Below are positions 47,735-59,839 of a stretch of 64,000 nucleotides of DNA, piece after piece. The translations under genes and the position numbers were made by a program. Source of the DNA: Palaemon carinicauda (lineage: Eukaryota > Arthropoda > Malacostraca > Decapoda > Palaemonidae); contig NC_090729.1 in the NCBI RefSeq assembly GCF_036898095.1, positions 73,423,266 to 73,487,265 of the forward strand, written 5' to 3'. The number at the start of each line of letters is the position of its first letter. Position 1 is the stretch's first letter. The notes beneath the pieces are model-generated. The model was not told where the DNA came from and ran no database searches. It saw only the letters and a list, made by a program, of their open reading frames with translations.

Positions 47735-48355
47735 TTAGTTTTCTATTTCTTCCAGGTCCATTTCTTGTTTGTCATCTTGTCCACTCGTCTGTCGCACCTC
47801 TTCACTCGGGCTTGCTCGGGAGTTTTCTTGCGTACTATCAAAGGAATCCTCTTCTTTGGGAAACAAATCCTCCAAGTTCATCGCTCCTTTGATTTCTTTT
47901 TCTTCTTCAGCAGCCACTTCCTTCGTCATACTTCTAGTCCTCACACAACTAGGGAACAGATACAGGTAGTCCCTCTCGAGTTCAGTCCTAGTACTGTACT
48001 TCAATAGTTTTTCAATTATAATGGGACAAGGCACGAACGGCACTCCACTAACCTCATTACCCAGCAGGACCTCTACTACTTCGATAGCCAATGAATCCAT
48101 AACTGCAAAATCAAAATTACCAGTCACCAATTCGTATGATAGTTTCAAACAGCAAATAGGGGTAACCTCTTCACTTCCTATTCCCTTCAAAATAACCGAG
48201 TCTCCTGTGAGAGACTGTGCCACCAACGAGTGTACTCCTCGTATCACCACACTATGGTTGCAGTCTGTGTCGCACAATATCCTGACTGGTGTTCGCTCAC
48301 TCTTGTCTATAGCTGCTAACATACCTTCATAAATGTATGGTTTAAAGGTATCCAC
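47735..48355 (-). pseudogene. Protease region of the second Gmr1-like element
   Basis: The frame contains VRILCDTDCNHSVV, matching the retropepsin active-site context, but the Gly of DTG is Asp. It is followed by VEVLLGNEVSGVPFVPCPII, the post-protease block, and an acidic tail. The changed glycine would be expected to impair catalysis. Confidence 0.6.
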
Positions 48356-48399
48356 GCTGTTTGGCTTTGTCCTGTTCGTCGTGTAAACGTTGGCTGGTT

Positions 48400-49710
48400 T
48401 ATTTTCCTCTTCGACCTTTCCCGATTGTTTCTTCTTCTATGCATTCTGTGAAGTTGAATTATCCTTAATAACGTGGGCGCTGCTTTCAGTTGGTTCGACC
48501 AACATTCCTTACTGATATGGCCTCTCTCGCCACACTTAAAACAGATAATATTAACCCTCTGCATGTCTTTCACGATACTTGAAGGAGGTTGATTCGACGA
48601 TTGTTGCTGTGGTACTAACAAATTCTGCTTAGGAACAGCATGAGTGCTACTGCCGCTGTAACAGTTGAACTTGTTCACGTAGTTATTACTGAACTGGTTT
48701 CCATGGTTCGGCGAATACTTGACACTTGGTCGGAGCAACAGGTGAAACTTCATGCCTGAAGAGTGTTTACGACTGAAAATATTATAATCTTCACTCAGTG
48801 AAGCGGCTTTATCAAGTTTCTTCACCTCTCTCTTTCAAGTACGTTCAAATATGTTCAGGAATTCCTCATAGATACTGTTCTAGTATTATCAATTCTTCTA
48901 AATCAGCCATCTCCCTCACGTTAGCAGCCTTTATTCATTTCTTAAAACATCGTCGTACCTTATAAGCGTAACCCAGGAAATACTTTCCTTATAATATTCA
49001 GAGGTCATCTGATATACTTCACTTCTTGATACTTCTTCCTCTGGTTCTGAAAAAGGATAAGTAAAACCTGCGTCCTTTCCCAAACATTACACTCTGCAAT
49101 AACACAGACCATTTATCTTCGGGCCATTGCAACGTCGCTGCGACCATTTCAAAATGATCAAAAAATTCACCAGGACCCTCTTCTGTGAACCTTGGAATTA
49201 ATCTTTGGGCATTCGTCACATTACACCCAGGATCGTGCATAGCAGGGGTCACCTCTGTCTACGCCGTCTTTGCACGGGTGTTCAACGGCTCCAATTCCCT
49301 CGCATGTCATGCAATCTCTCTTGCCTCTTCTTTCTCCTTTTCTTCTTGTTCCCTCTCTTTTCTTCTATTCTCCTCGCATGTCTTGCAACTTCCCTCTTTT
49401 CTTCTTCTTGTCTTGCTTCCATCCTCTTCTCTGTTTCTTCCCGTCTTGCTTCCATTTATTCCCGCCTTCTCTCTCTTTCTTCTCGTTCTGCCATCATCTT
49501 CAACTTAAGCAAATTCTCCTTCGCTGCAATTTCTCGAATCTCAGCCTCAACATCCCTATCTGCTTTCATGCCTTCAGTTTGTGGGTCAGCTGGTCCTTGC
49601 TTTGCTAAAAATTCTTCCTATGCTTCCTCCAACAGTTCACGAGCTCCCACAATATTTTCTTCCAACAAATTTCCCGAGCTTATCAATGCTTCTAAGGCTA
49701 GAACTTGATT
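48400..49710 (-). pseudogene. Gag of the second Gmr1-like element
   Basis: Several minus frames hold a Glu/Arg-rich coiled coil (about 49500-49300), a segment with EEGPGEFFDHFEMVAATLQW (about 49180) and a CX2CX4HX4C zinc knuckle, CFKCGERGHISKEC (about 48540). Many frame breaks. Confidence 0.6.
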
Positions 49711-49984
49711 TGGGCTTTAATCATTCCACTAGTTTTATGGCCACCACATGCCATTAAAATAAAGAGCCACTGAGCTTTAGTTACATTAGCTTCTGACAAT
49801 TTCTGAACATTTGTGTTATTCAAAAACTCCTGGATATTAAAATAACTTTGCCATCTTGTAATTTAACAGATAATTTTATACCTCTCCAAAAATATATCCT
49901 AACAATACACAACATCCTATCAACAATATATTTTTTCAAAACCTTTAATCAAAACACGGCACTGTTATCACCAATCTTTAAAAC

Positions 49985-50110
49985 AGACTCGCTCGATCCG
50001 AGGATCTGGGCACCAAAATATATTATATTTGGCTCCCGGGTTTTGGCACCAAAAAATATATTATATGATGGTCCCGTGTCTGGGAACCAAAATATGATAT
50101 TATATATATC
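49985..50110 (-). repeat. Three tandem primer-binding-site-like repeats
   Basis: On minus, a unit of about 40 bp occurs three times: TTTTGGTTCCCAGACACGGG, TTTTGGTGCCAAAACCCGGG and TTTTGGTGCCCAGATCCTCG, with ATATAATAT spacers. Each starts with TGG, as primer-binding sites complementary to tRNA 3' ends do. Confidence 0.45.
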
Positions 50111-51186
50111 ACGACTGGCAAGCTATATAACCTTTTGAGTTCCAAACTTACCTGTTTGTTTTTGCATTAAATCTTGAAAATATTAACACCCGAGCCTTAA
50201 CACAATTATATAACTTCAAGACAGTAATATACAAAACACTGAATATCCAAAGGTCTCTTGAGTACACTAAAAAAAGCACTGGGTAATTATCATTACGATC
50301 TATTCAAAACCACCTCTTACTTTGATTCTTTAACAGGAAACGAGCAAGTATGAAATAAACACTGATGATTAAAATAATACACTCTTTACAGAAATAAATA
50401 TATTTTATATAAATTACAACACTTTCAAAGAATTTACATAAAAACAAAAATAAATCACTCAAAATATTATGTCACTGTTCTTAACAATTATAATTCAAAA
50501 TAAAGTAAAGTTCAAGAGGCGGAATGAGACAGAGTCTAATCTGTATCTGACAATATGTATTTTATTAAGAAGTTATCACAGAACTCTGAGCACACTTAAG
50601 TTACTTGAAAGTCTATGCAATTATCAGTCTAATTCATAAAATAAGTGCTCTTTATCAAACAGTGGTTAAATACAATTATTCTTGGGCGAACAACGGTCAG
50701 AGAACGAAGGAATTCTTACTTTACTCTTAATACAGTTTCTTCACTTCTCTGTAAAATTTCTAAGTCCAACAATATCAGAGTAAAAATTCTAGGTACAAAA
50801 TATCAGAGTATTGGTCTAGGTAACAACGTAACTACAGGGAAAGCTTATCTTCTTCTCCTGAGCTCTCAGACCCGACTGATTCATAGGCCGCGGGCATCGC
50901 TGGGCGTGACCCCATGATGTCCTGAGAAGAACACCAAATATGGTCGTATTCGTTATGGCAATCCGGATCCACCCGGTAGTCCAAGGTCTATATATACCAG
51001 GTCAGCCAACGTGCGGCTTAAGCTGTGAATCACCCATACTATGACGTCACGCTTCCCTGTCTCACACACGTGGGTAAACAAAACAAAGGACCGTTGCCTT
51101 AGTTAGCTACCTATAAAGGTAACGTAAACAATAGGAGACGCTGTGTTTTTTATCATTTTATTCATTCATTCATTCCGTCACTAATA
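50111..51186. other. Possible LTR and promoter region, limits unclear
   Basis: On minus a TATATATAGACC box lies at about 50995, in a GC-richer stretch (50870-51060). It may be the 5' LTR of the second Gmr1-like element. No second copy is present to test this. Confidence 0.35.
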
Positions 51187-51538
51187 ATGCCAAGTAACTG
51201 CGCAGTATTTGGCTGTTATAATAGACATGATAAAACTAAAAGCTCAAACATAAAATACCATCGCTTTCCAAAAGAAAAACCATACATAGACCAGTGGATA
51301 CATGCATGTAGACGTGCAGACAGAATTAACGTTGTGAATGCTACTGTTTGTTCGATTCATTTTAAACCAGGCGATTACAAAGATGACATGAAGTCCAGGT
51401 TACTAGGTATTGAAAGTCCTAGAAATCATCGGCTGCTTAAAGAGGATGCTGTACCTAGTCTTTATATACCAAGTGGTAAGTACACTATTTAACTGTTTAA
51501 TGGGTAAAGCACACATACACGCGCACACACACACACAC

Positions 51539-51626
<88 letters not shown>

Positions 51627-54096
51627 TGTTTGTGTGTGTGTGTGAGGGGTTGATATAAATGATTAATATTGCTAGATTAGTTTTTGCAGTGTTGTTTTAT
51701 GTACAACAGTGAATACATTCAAGCTAACAGTTTCTACAGTGATAACCAAAGGTTAGTTCAAATGAATTATTAGTCAAATATAATCATGTAGCAGCACAGT
51801 GTTTATATTTAGGATATTGTTTCAGGTACAATGCACTCAGATGTCAGTTCAAGAAATGAACGAGTTGAAAATAGGAATCGTCAACAAATCGTCAAGGAGC
51901 TATTAACCAGTGCTAACCGTTCTTCCGAAATTGATACTCAGATGGTAACTGCTGATGATATAAATTGGCAAGAAAATGATGAAGTTATGCCAGGGACAAG
52001 TTCCTTTTCATCTGGTAGCACAGAAGAGTTTGAACATTTAAAGGGGAAAATGAAGCAGCTTGAAGAAGAAAATTATTACTTGAAGGAAAGAATTGCTTAT
52101 CTAAATGAAAATGCATTTATTTTGATTGAACGTGAGGTTAGTGTTAGAGTCGAAAAAATATTGGGTTCTTTTTTCAGTAAAACTCAGATAAAGTCCATCA
52201 TTAACAAGAAAAAGGTTTGTGAGTGGAGTAGTGATGACATTGCAAACGCCTTTACTCTTAGAAGTTTAAGTCCTAAGTGTTATAGATATCTGAGGCTCAA
52301 AAAGGGTTATCCATTGCCTTGTGAGAGCACTCTCAAAGAGAGAGTGAAAGAGTTTTATTGCGAACCGAGGATTCTCGTATAAGTGTTAACACTGCTGAAA
52401 GCAAAAGCAGAAACGTTTACCCCTTCAGAAAAAATTTGTGTTTTGTCATTTGATGAGATGAGTATTAAGAAAGAATGGAGCTACGACAAAGGGGCAGATG
52501 TCTTGTACAAACCGCATGGAAATGTACAGGTGGCCATGTTGCGAGGTCTTATAGGCAAATGGAAACAGCCAATTTACTATCAGTTCGATCAAGGTGACAT
52601 GCATAAAGTACTATTAGAAATAATATCAAAGGTAGAGGATGCAGGTTATGTCGTGGTAGCAGTTGTGCATGACATGGGTTCTACAAATCTCCGTATGTGG
52701 AAACACCTTACCATTGACCCTCTTGAAAATACGATCTCTTTCAAAAATCCTAAGGCAGAAAGAGAAGTTTTTGTTTCCTTAGATGTTCCACATTTAATTA
52801 AATTAGTTAGAAATGATTTTATTGACTCGGGTTTTTTCCTCAAGACTGGAGAGTGTATTTCAGATGATGGCATACGGGAAATGCTTAATAAAACTAAAAC
52901 AGAATATGGGCTTGCTTATAAGATTAATGAAATGCATCAACAAAGACAGCGCGTTAAATTAGCAGTTAAATTACTGTCTAGATCATGTGCCAACTCATTA
53001 AAATATTTAGGGGAAAAGGGACTGTTGGAGTGTCAAAATTGGAATCAAACATCTGATTTAATTCTTTTAATAAATGATTGGTTCGACATAATGAATTCTT
53101 CCTCCATGTATGGAGAGTTTGGTAAAAGCAATGCTTTTGGTATTGATGTAGAAAAACAAACAGGTACACTGCTCAAGGTAATCGAGGTATTGAATACTAT
53201 GAGAGTTAAAAATCCTAATACAAAAAGTCTTTTCAAGTTTCAGAAAGGAATAATTTTATCATGTAAATCTACCATTGCTTTGTTTGATATGTTAAAAGGC
53301 TCTTATAGTATTGACTACCTACTTACACAAAGACTAAATCAAGATTGCCTTGAACATTTCTTTGGGTGTATAAGGCAAATGGATGGGCACTATGATCATC
53401 CTCATGCTGTGAACTTTAAATTTCGGCTAAAAAAATGTTACTAGGAAAGGAAATTAAAGTATTAAGTGTAAAGTGTAATATCACCACTGTTGAAAAATCT
53501 CATGAAGCAACCAAAGACGATGAATCTATCACGAAAGAAAGGGCCTTAGCGTTAGAAATATGCCTAACAACGCAGATATTCAGAAATTTAGATTTTGATT
53601 TAGAGAAAGATGCTTTAGACGAGGAAGAAGACCCTTTGAGAGCAAATAAAGAAATAAAGAAAGATATTGGGGGAGTAATCGAGGAAGAAGCTCTCAAATA
53701 CATTGGTGGATATATTGTAAAGAAATTTTGTGTAAAATATCCTGAGTTAGGAAATAAGACTGAAGAAGTGCTAAGGAATGATACTTGGATAACATGTGTT
53801 AATCGGGGGGAGTTACATGCACCTTCTAGTCAGTTTTTTTCACAGTTGTTAATAATGCGGGAGATTTTTAATGCTGTACACGGGGAAGCTCTCATGGAGG
53901 GAAAAATGGTTTTAAAAAGCTTTATTTAGAATTAAAACAGTCTGGTATTGAAGTTCCTGATGATGTTATTGCTTATTTTGTTACGATATCGGTATATTTT
54001 CGAATGCGATATCTTAATAATTTGATAAAGTATAGAAAACCTCAAGGACAACCATGCAGGGAGGCCCTAAGAAAAAAAATGAAAGTTGAAACTTAA
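51187..54096 (+). pseudogene. P-element transposase with THAP domain, one intron, three lesions
   Basis: Exon 1 (51187-51475) encodes a THAP zinc-binding domain (C5, C10, then TVCSIHF, and AVPSL at its end). Intron 51476-51825 (GTAAGT to TTTCAG) holds a compound microsatellite. Exon 2 continues in phase with a leucine-zipper-like coiled coil (EHLKGKMKQLEEENYYLKER), a helix-turn-helix-like part and the DDE core: D in VLSFDEMSIK, D in VVHDMGSTNLRMW, E in QDCLEHFFGCIRQ. Lesions are TAA at 52380-52382, a one-base loss in an A run at about 53432 and one in a T run at about 53921. The tail ends at 54096 with a poly(A) signal overlapping the stop. Terminal repeats were not found. Confidence 0.85.
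51524..51645. repeat. (CA)n(TA)n(TG)n microsatellite inside the P-element intron
   Basis: A compound array, self-complementary overall (CA at the left, TG at the right), so the intron RNA could fold on itself. Confidence 0.9.
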
Positions 54097-54196
54097 TAAA
54101 ATATTTTCCAAAGGTAAAATGTTGTTTTATTTACATTGACTGTGTGATAGATCTACGTTCTTAATGGGTCTCGCCAACACTAAGCCCCCTCAGATG

Positions 54197-54463
54197 ACGT
54201 AGGTGTGCAGAAGAGGCTTAAAATCGGTACGCTGTCTGGCTGACCTGGTATATCTGGACCGTGCGGTAGTCCTTCGCTCTCCTGAGCCGTTGGCGCCCCC
54301 CCCCCAAGGAATCTGCGAAAACAAGGAGACAGGAAAAACCCTTCATCTGCAGTTTGACATAGAGATAGACTCTTGTCGCCAGTGGAAGCTGAGAAAGCAC
54401 ACACTCCCAAGCGAGCCAGTGAACTGAGGTCATGTGAGATTCACAAAAAAGGTATATGTGACA
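54197..54463 (-). repeat. Candidate 3' LTR of the envelope-bearing retroelement
   Basis: On minus a purine tract (GGTAGGGGGGGATT) is followed at 54463 by TGTCACATATACC. CCTACGTCA at about 54197 could be the end, giving about 267 bp. No second copy; the call is tentative. Confidence 0.3.
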
Positions 54464-55733
54464 AATCCCCCCCTACCAAGTTACAGTTACTCCTGGAACT
54501 GTGATAAATTCCAACAAAAACAAGGAAAATCTTGTCACGTCACCATTTACTTTAAATTCAAACCCCAACATTATTATTCAGCCGCTACTCGCTCTGGGTG
54601 TGCAAAATCTCAACTTCACAAAAAAAAAAAAAAAAAAAAAAACTCAAACAGCAACAAACTACAAAGTCTTAACAAATTAAATTCACATAATTCATTACAG
54701 TAGTTGTGCCTTCTAATATGAGCAAAATATGAACTATAACTCAAGATATACATAATGTGACTAAATGGAGCCAAAAAACAAACTAAAAAAAGATTACATA
54801 CTCTAAAGGATTATATATTAAAAAAAAGATTACATATGCAAAAAGATTATATATTAAAAAAAAGATTATATGCTCAAAACAAAAGGAAAAGAACAAAAAT
54901 GGCAGTAAATAACCCTGAAAACCAACGCATATGGGTAAATGTGAGTAGATATGAGCAAACAAGGTACTGGAAAAGGTTACATAGATATATAGCAAAAATT
55001 ATGGAAAATAATTCTGAAAACAAGGTATATCTTAACAGCTTTAGGCAAGCAAGAATGAAGAATCAAATATCCAAAGGTTACATATTAGCAACTGAAATCC
55101 GAAGATTCCCTTGAGCAAAAAAATCATATAAAGAAAAATATTCAACTTAAGATTTTAATCCTCAGGCTCGCCTAAGCAACAATTTTACTACTCTCAGATC
55201 ACAGGGAAGGGGTTACATGATTCAGTCTCACTCTCCGCCCTGGATTCTGTAAGTAGAGACATGGTATAGTAACAGTTGACAAAAAATCATAGTACATAAA
55301 AACAAACCATTCCTTATGGAAAAGAAAAATATATATAGAAGTCCACAGAGACGTCATAAGTAAAAGGAGATACATATCATAAATATCAGAAAAATCAAAA
55401 TTAAACATACAGGTTGGCCATCATATATCAAAGAAAAAATTGCCAAAAAGATCATTGAATATAATACTCTCATGTAGCTATATCAATCTAGCAAAGCGCT
55501 TACAACCTCAAAAAGTACTTGTACATAAACGCAGAACACACAGTAATGCGTACAAACGCAGAACACACAGTAATGGGTATAAACACAGAACACATCTGTG
55601 TGCGTACTCAACTTCCAAGTGAGACCAGCTGAGTTGGTGCTTCTTCAAACCGTGCATGTAACGGTACGTCCATCCGGACACCTGTGGGCTCATTGGGACA
55701 CACCCGAACCCCACCCTGAGTAGGAATGTTCCC
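54464..55733. other. AT-rich stretch between candidate LTR and envelope-like gene
   Basis: It contains a 23-A run at 54620-54642 and short repeats of AAAAAAAGATTATAT at 54790-54870. No gene recognised. Confidence 0.4.
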
Positions 55734-57482
55734 TCAACCTTCACCAGCGTGAGACACCTGGCTGGCGGTCCTCCTTGGAACCTGTGTTTCTACAGCCAAA
55801 GTTTCCCTTACTGGCAAAGGATCTGTCAGCATGACTGCTCTGACCCCCTCTGCCCTCCGCCATCGGAGACAGGTAGGACCACATACCATCGGCCTACAAA
55901 ATACAACCAGTCCACCCAGGACGGCTAGAAACACACACATATTAGCTAAGTAAAAACCTACGCTCAAAGTCCTATGTGACGTTTTCAAATCTACAAACTG
56001 TTCGAAGAGAGGAAGGTGATCTAAGGACATGGTTCCAAGTCTAGTCAGATTAAGGTGAACTAATACAAGAGACACATTCACACCTGGCAAAATGACAGAA
56101 ACATTCAACACAGTAGTGTCCTTAACTGTCACACGTTCACTCTTCATTCTCCTTTGGCCAGGTAGACGATACCCAACCCCTTGGACAGATCACTCGTCCT
56201 CATGTGTCAAAATAGTGACTCCTGGGTTCAACACTTTAACCTCATTCCTCGAGTCACACATCACCTTGTACTTTGATTCATGTCTCACTGATACAACCCA
56301 ACAATGTCCTAACTTAACTATCTCCCTCTCAAAGTCAGCTTTTACCTCGAACTTACAACTATGCACAAAGCTAGGCTGTTCCAGGTACACATCAAGCAAA
56401 CAAACACGTGCGGCAGGCGCGAAAAGAGCATTCACAGGTTCACACAACATGTGTTTTCCCTATCCTACACCTGTCTAAGCTAAGTAAAACCACAGCCTAA
56501 GTGTCCCTCTCATTTACAGCAAAATATGGCAGATCCACTGATACTCGAGTTGCGAATTCCTCTGTTCCTGTCTGTGTCCACAGTGACTTTACTTCAAATA
56601 AACGAAAATCTGAATCCTCATTTTTAACAGGTATCTCTACAGAAAAACAAAACTTGCCCTTCAACTTGGTAACAGTCACGGATGATATTCGATAGAATTC
56701 AGCAAAATTTTTCTCTACGGGGGAATAAACATTGGCACTACTTCATGAATTTTTTTAATGATCCTCAGAAACTCCCTAGGAGGTAAAATGTCGGATGTGA
56801 TTTCACCCGTATTGGCCACTTATTGAATTTGGTTAGCCACATTCTTTAAGTGGAGAGTTAGCTCACTAGCTACAAAAGCTAATTGTGCAGTGGTCTGTAC
56901 GTAAATTACGTCCCTCTGGATTTGTGCTAATCTCTCCCCGAAGTTATTAATCTTTTTCGCTAACACGGTTAGTGCCTCCTGTCCTTTAGCGACAGTCATG
57001 AAAACTCTTCAATTTATCATCCAAAACACGTGTATGAGATATCACTTTATTTATCATGACGTGCGTATTTTTCTCTTCTTTTGTCAGAGCGGTCTCTAAT
57101 TGATCGAGTTCCGACCGGGTAATTAGATAAATCCAACCTCCATCAATTCGCCAATCCAATTAGCCGCACGTTTCTTTCTTTCCCCTTTGGAAAGCACGAA
57201 GTCTTTGAAGGCATCTAAGGAGCTACCAAGGCCTACTTTTACGTTATCAAGAATCGTTCCTAATTTAACTACTGCTATTCCTTTCTCAGCCTGTTTTAAT
57301 TGATCCTTTAACTTGTCAACCTGGTCCAGAATCGTAACTAGTGGACTCACAACTTCCTCGGGGTCATAACTAATCAACAACATATGTACGTCAGACGTGA
57401 AAGACAACTTAAATCTCTCACCAAAGACTACGCCCTTGCGTACTCTCACCTCAGTGTTCACACACACGCAAACACTTCCCAT
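55734..57482 (-). pseudogene. Envelope-like (fusion-type) glycoprotein of a retroelement, broken
   Basis: Three open blocks of the same minus frame (57482-57123, 56450-56190, 56147-55734) lie in the order expected for an LTR-retroelement envelope gene. The first ends with a furin-type tetrabasic site (RKKR, about residue 102) followed by a moderately hydrophobic segment. The middle block is Cys-containing. The last has one membrane segment (about residues 62-84) and a short basic tail. This layout matches the fusion-type envelopes of some Ty3/Gypsy elements. Several stops separate the blocks, so no product can be made. No matching gag or pol is adjacent. The small hydrophobic open frame at 58184-57990 may belong to its start. 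Confidence 0.5.
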
Positions 57483-58303
57483 GGCTAATTAATTAACCTA
57501 AACCTATCGCTAATCCTGGCTAACTGACGCCAAGTTCTAGGCTCAATGCCTTTTAAGAGGCGGTCGCCTCTCTCTTTCTGCCGTCGTCATCAGAGCTATG
57601 AACTCTACATGCCCAATCATTCAAATTCCAATCTGGGCAAACTGCTGACACCTTGCTCGTATCACAACAGAAAACAAGCTTTCTAGCAGAAATTTTCACA
57701 ACCTACACAAATCGCTTACACTACAGCGACATTCTCATCTTGTGTTGTCTCATCTCCTTATCCTGAATTCAAACTGATCCGAACAAACAACAATCATTCT
57801 AGGACGCTTATTCATTCAAGCTGACCCACATCACAAACAAAGGCTCTTGTGTTACCATCACATTAACATTCTCTACATCGTACTTTACAGCCCTAAGCCA
57901 CGTAGGCCTGGGTCTTCCAATTCTCTGAGTGCCTTGTGGAGCCCAATTAAACGCTTAGCGAACCAATCTTTCGAGGGGAGCGCAACCACTCACCACAGAG
58001 AACTAGTCTGAAACCGAAATTTCCCAACGCAATTACTAATAGGGACAACCATTCCAATCAGATCTACGTTAACTCTCTCTACAACAAAAACAAAAGGCGA
58101 AAAACGTAAATTTACGTTAAAACCAAACGCCACAGAAATTATATTTATGAAAATTATATAAACACTTGTTTCAATCGAAATCAAATTTTACAACTAATTA
58201 ATTAGTCCTAACACCCAATGGATGTAGTTAACCAGATAACGATACAAATATCTTTCACCCTACTACAGGGCCAGTTCCAAAAACTATATATATATATATT
58301 TTT
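57483..58303. other. Sequence between envelope-like gene and right DIRS copy
   Basis: On minus a 64-codon frame (58184-57990) opens with a hydrophobic stretch like a signal peptide, but many stops follow. The rest has no recognised feature. A short (TA)n at 58286-58299 abuts the DIRS-like 5' end. Confidence 0.35.
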
Positions 58304-58736
58304 GGGCTCAAGCCATGTCGTCCTGATGGAAGTTCCTATAGGGTAGCTTCCTAGGGAATATTACAATAGGGTAGCTTCCTAGGGTATATTACAACTACGG
58401 CGATATTCCCAGAGAATTTACCTTAAGGTACCAGAATTCTAACTCCTGGAGCGAATATCTCTCCTGAAAGGGATATCGCGACATATCAGAGGACGTATTC
58501 TTGACACGCCACATGGCAATCTGCACCCTGACAGAGATTTCGTCTCGCAGGGGGCAATTGGCAAGAAACGAATTCGGGAAAGAAAAAGGGGGAGCCGCTC
58601 CCAAGGCTCCCTATCTCCCGTTTCGTAAGCGTGCCTGGCGCCAATCCTGGCGCCATCTGCATTCCTTTTTGCGTAGCTTAACAACTCGGTGTTTTTTCCT
58701 GTGTTTCTCGCAAATCTTGGATTTATTCTGCTTTTC

Positions 58737-58808
58737 ATGGCTTCTCCGTCTTCGTCGGCCTCTGATAAGTTGAGTACTATGTCTTTTATGTATAAATGTA
58801 GGCTCTTG
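58737..58808 (+). CDS. Leader exon of the DIRS-like gag (24 codons)
   Basis: ATG at 58737 opens a Ser-rich leader (MASPSSSASDKLSTMSF and on) that ends CTCTTG before GTAAAT at 58809. Phase 0 matches the acceptor TCTTTACAG before GAGGAC at 60770. The left copy has a related leader at the matching place (3036-2962; M, then Ser/Pro-rich, then GKLSTRFLY), which supports coding. The left donor has been lost. The splice is inferred. Confidence 0.5.
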
Positions 58809-59839
58809 GTAAATTTTTGAGTGATTAATAGGATTAATCTTTGTTACAAGAGCCGTAGCCTACCGGAGGCGTCATGGACGCTGTCGCTCGCTAGGTATAA
58901 GTTTAGTTGGTCAGAGCGACATTCCCGGTTGTTTTGCTTTAATAAATTTTAGCTATTTAGCATTACATAGGATTTCCTTTCGTGCTTAGTATTATTTTGG
59001 CGAAGTATTCGCCATTCTGGCCTACGCTAGGCCATGTAGCCTAGTCGTTTGGTCCTAGTACTTCATGCATGATTTTGGTTTTTCCGAGTGTATTAAAATT
59101 TTATTGAAGCTTTAGGCTATGTTTTATACATTTAAGATTGTGTGGAATATTTCCAAGATAGTATACGAGTGAGTTTCGGTGATTTAGGTAATCGATTCTC
59201 TTGGTGCCTAGGCTAAGTTGCTTATGGAGCCTTAGTATACTTTCTCATACTCCCCGGTTGCTTTCTTTTCTTCGGAGAAGGTATGCAATCCCTTTCCCTC
59301 TGTTTAAGCCTTGGGCTTATCCCTAAGTGGTTTATCTGAATTAATTTTCGATAAAACTATACTGGGGTGTTACTGTACCTTCCTGTTCCAGTAAGTCTGG
59401 TTCAAAGAGGGACAGAACAACAGAGTTTTTTAGTCTGAGTCTGTGTTTGTCTGGCTTGGGGTAGAGTCTCCCTCGCTGGCCTGACACAGACAAAGGTGGC
59501 TTAGCCTCCTTAAGTCACTACCGAAGGTTTCTGTGGATATGATTCCTTCTTTTGTGATCTACCAGACTAGTCCTTGTTGCTGTTCTCGGGGGAGGATAAG
59601 TTTCTTTCCCTGGGAGTAGCAACACCTTCCTTGCTTTGGTGCTCTGGGAGCTGGCAAGTATTGCTGGCCTCCCCCCTTGGATCTCCCTTAGGCTAAGATG
59701 AGTTTCTTGGCTGTGGGTGATCCGTCACTAAAGCAAGGTTGGTAGGACCCTCTTTTGTCCCTTCCCCCTCTATCTCCGTAATGGCCTAGCCATTACAGTA
59801 CTGTACGTCGTTCTACATCTGGACCTAGAATAGGTTAGG

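Larger units (their letters stand above)
46530..50110 (-). mobile_element. Second Gmr1-like LTR retrotransposon, decayed
   Basis: On minus from high to low: primer-site-like repeats (50110-49985), gag (about 49710-48400), protease (48355-47735), integrase zinc finger (about 47568-47330), then RNase H (about 46990-46555), followed by a G-rich purine tract. RNase H is the last domain and integrase precedes it, as in the element at 12-17 kb, but the sequences are clearly different. The integrase core and most of RT are deleted. Possible LTR sequence lies above 50110 but its limits are unclear. Confidence 0.65.

Noticed and set aside
52646..52873. Minus open frame over the P-element core, and similar antisense frames elsewhere
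   Set aside because: Shadows of real coding frames on the other strand.
54236..54260. Shared LTR between 54236 (plus) and 51015 (minus), from GGCTGACCTGGTATAT in both
   Set aside because: Only about 16 identical bases; flanks do not align well enough to call one family.
58768..58776. Splice donor at AAG/TTGAGT in the DIRS-like leader, conserved in both copies
   Set aside because: It lacks GT at the exon edge; GTAAAT 39 nt further gives a canonical site and keeps phase.
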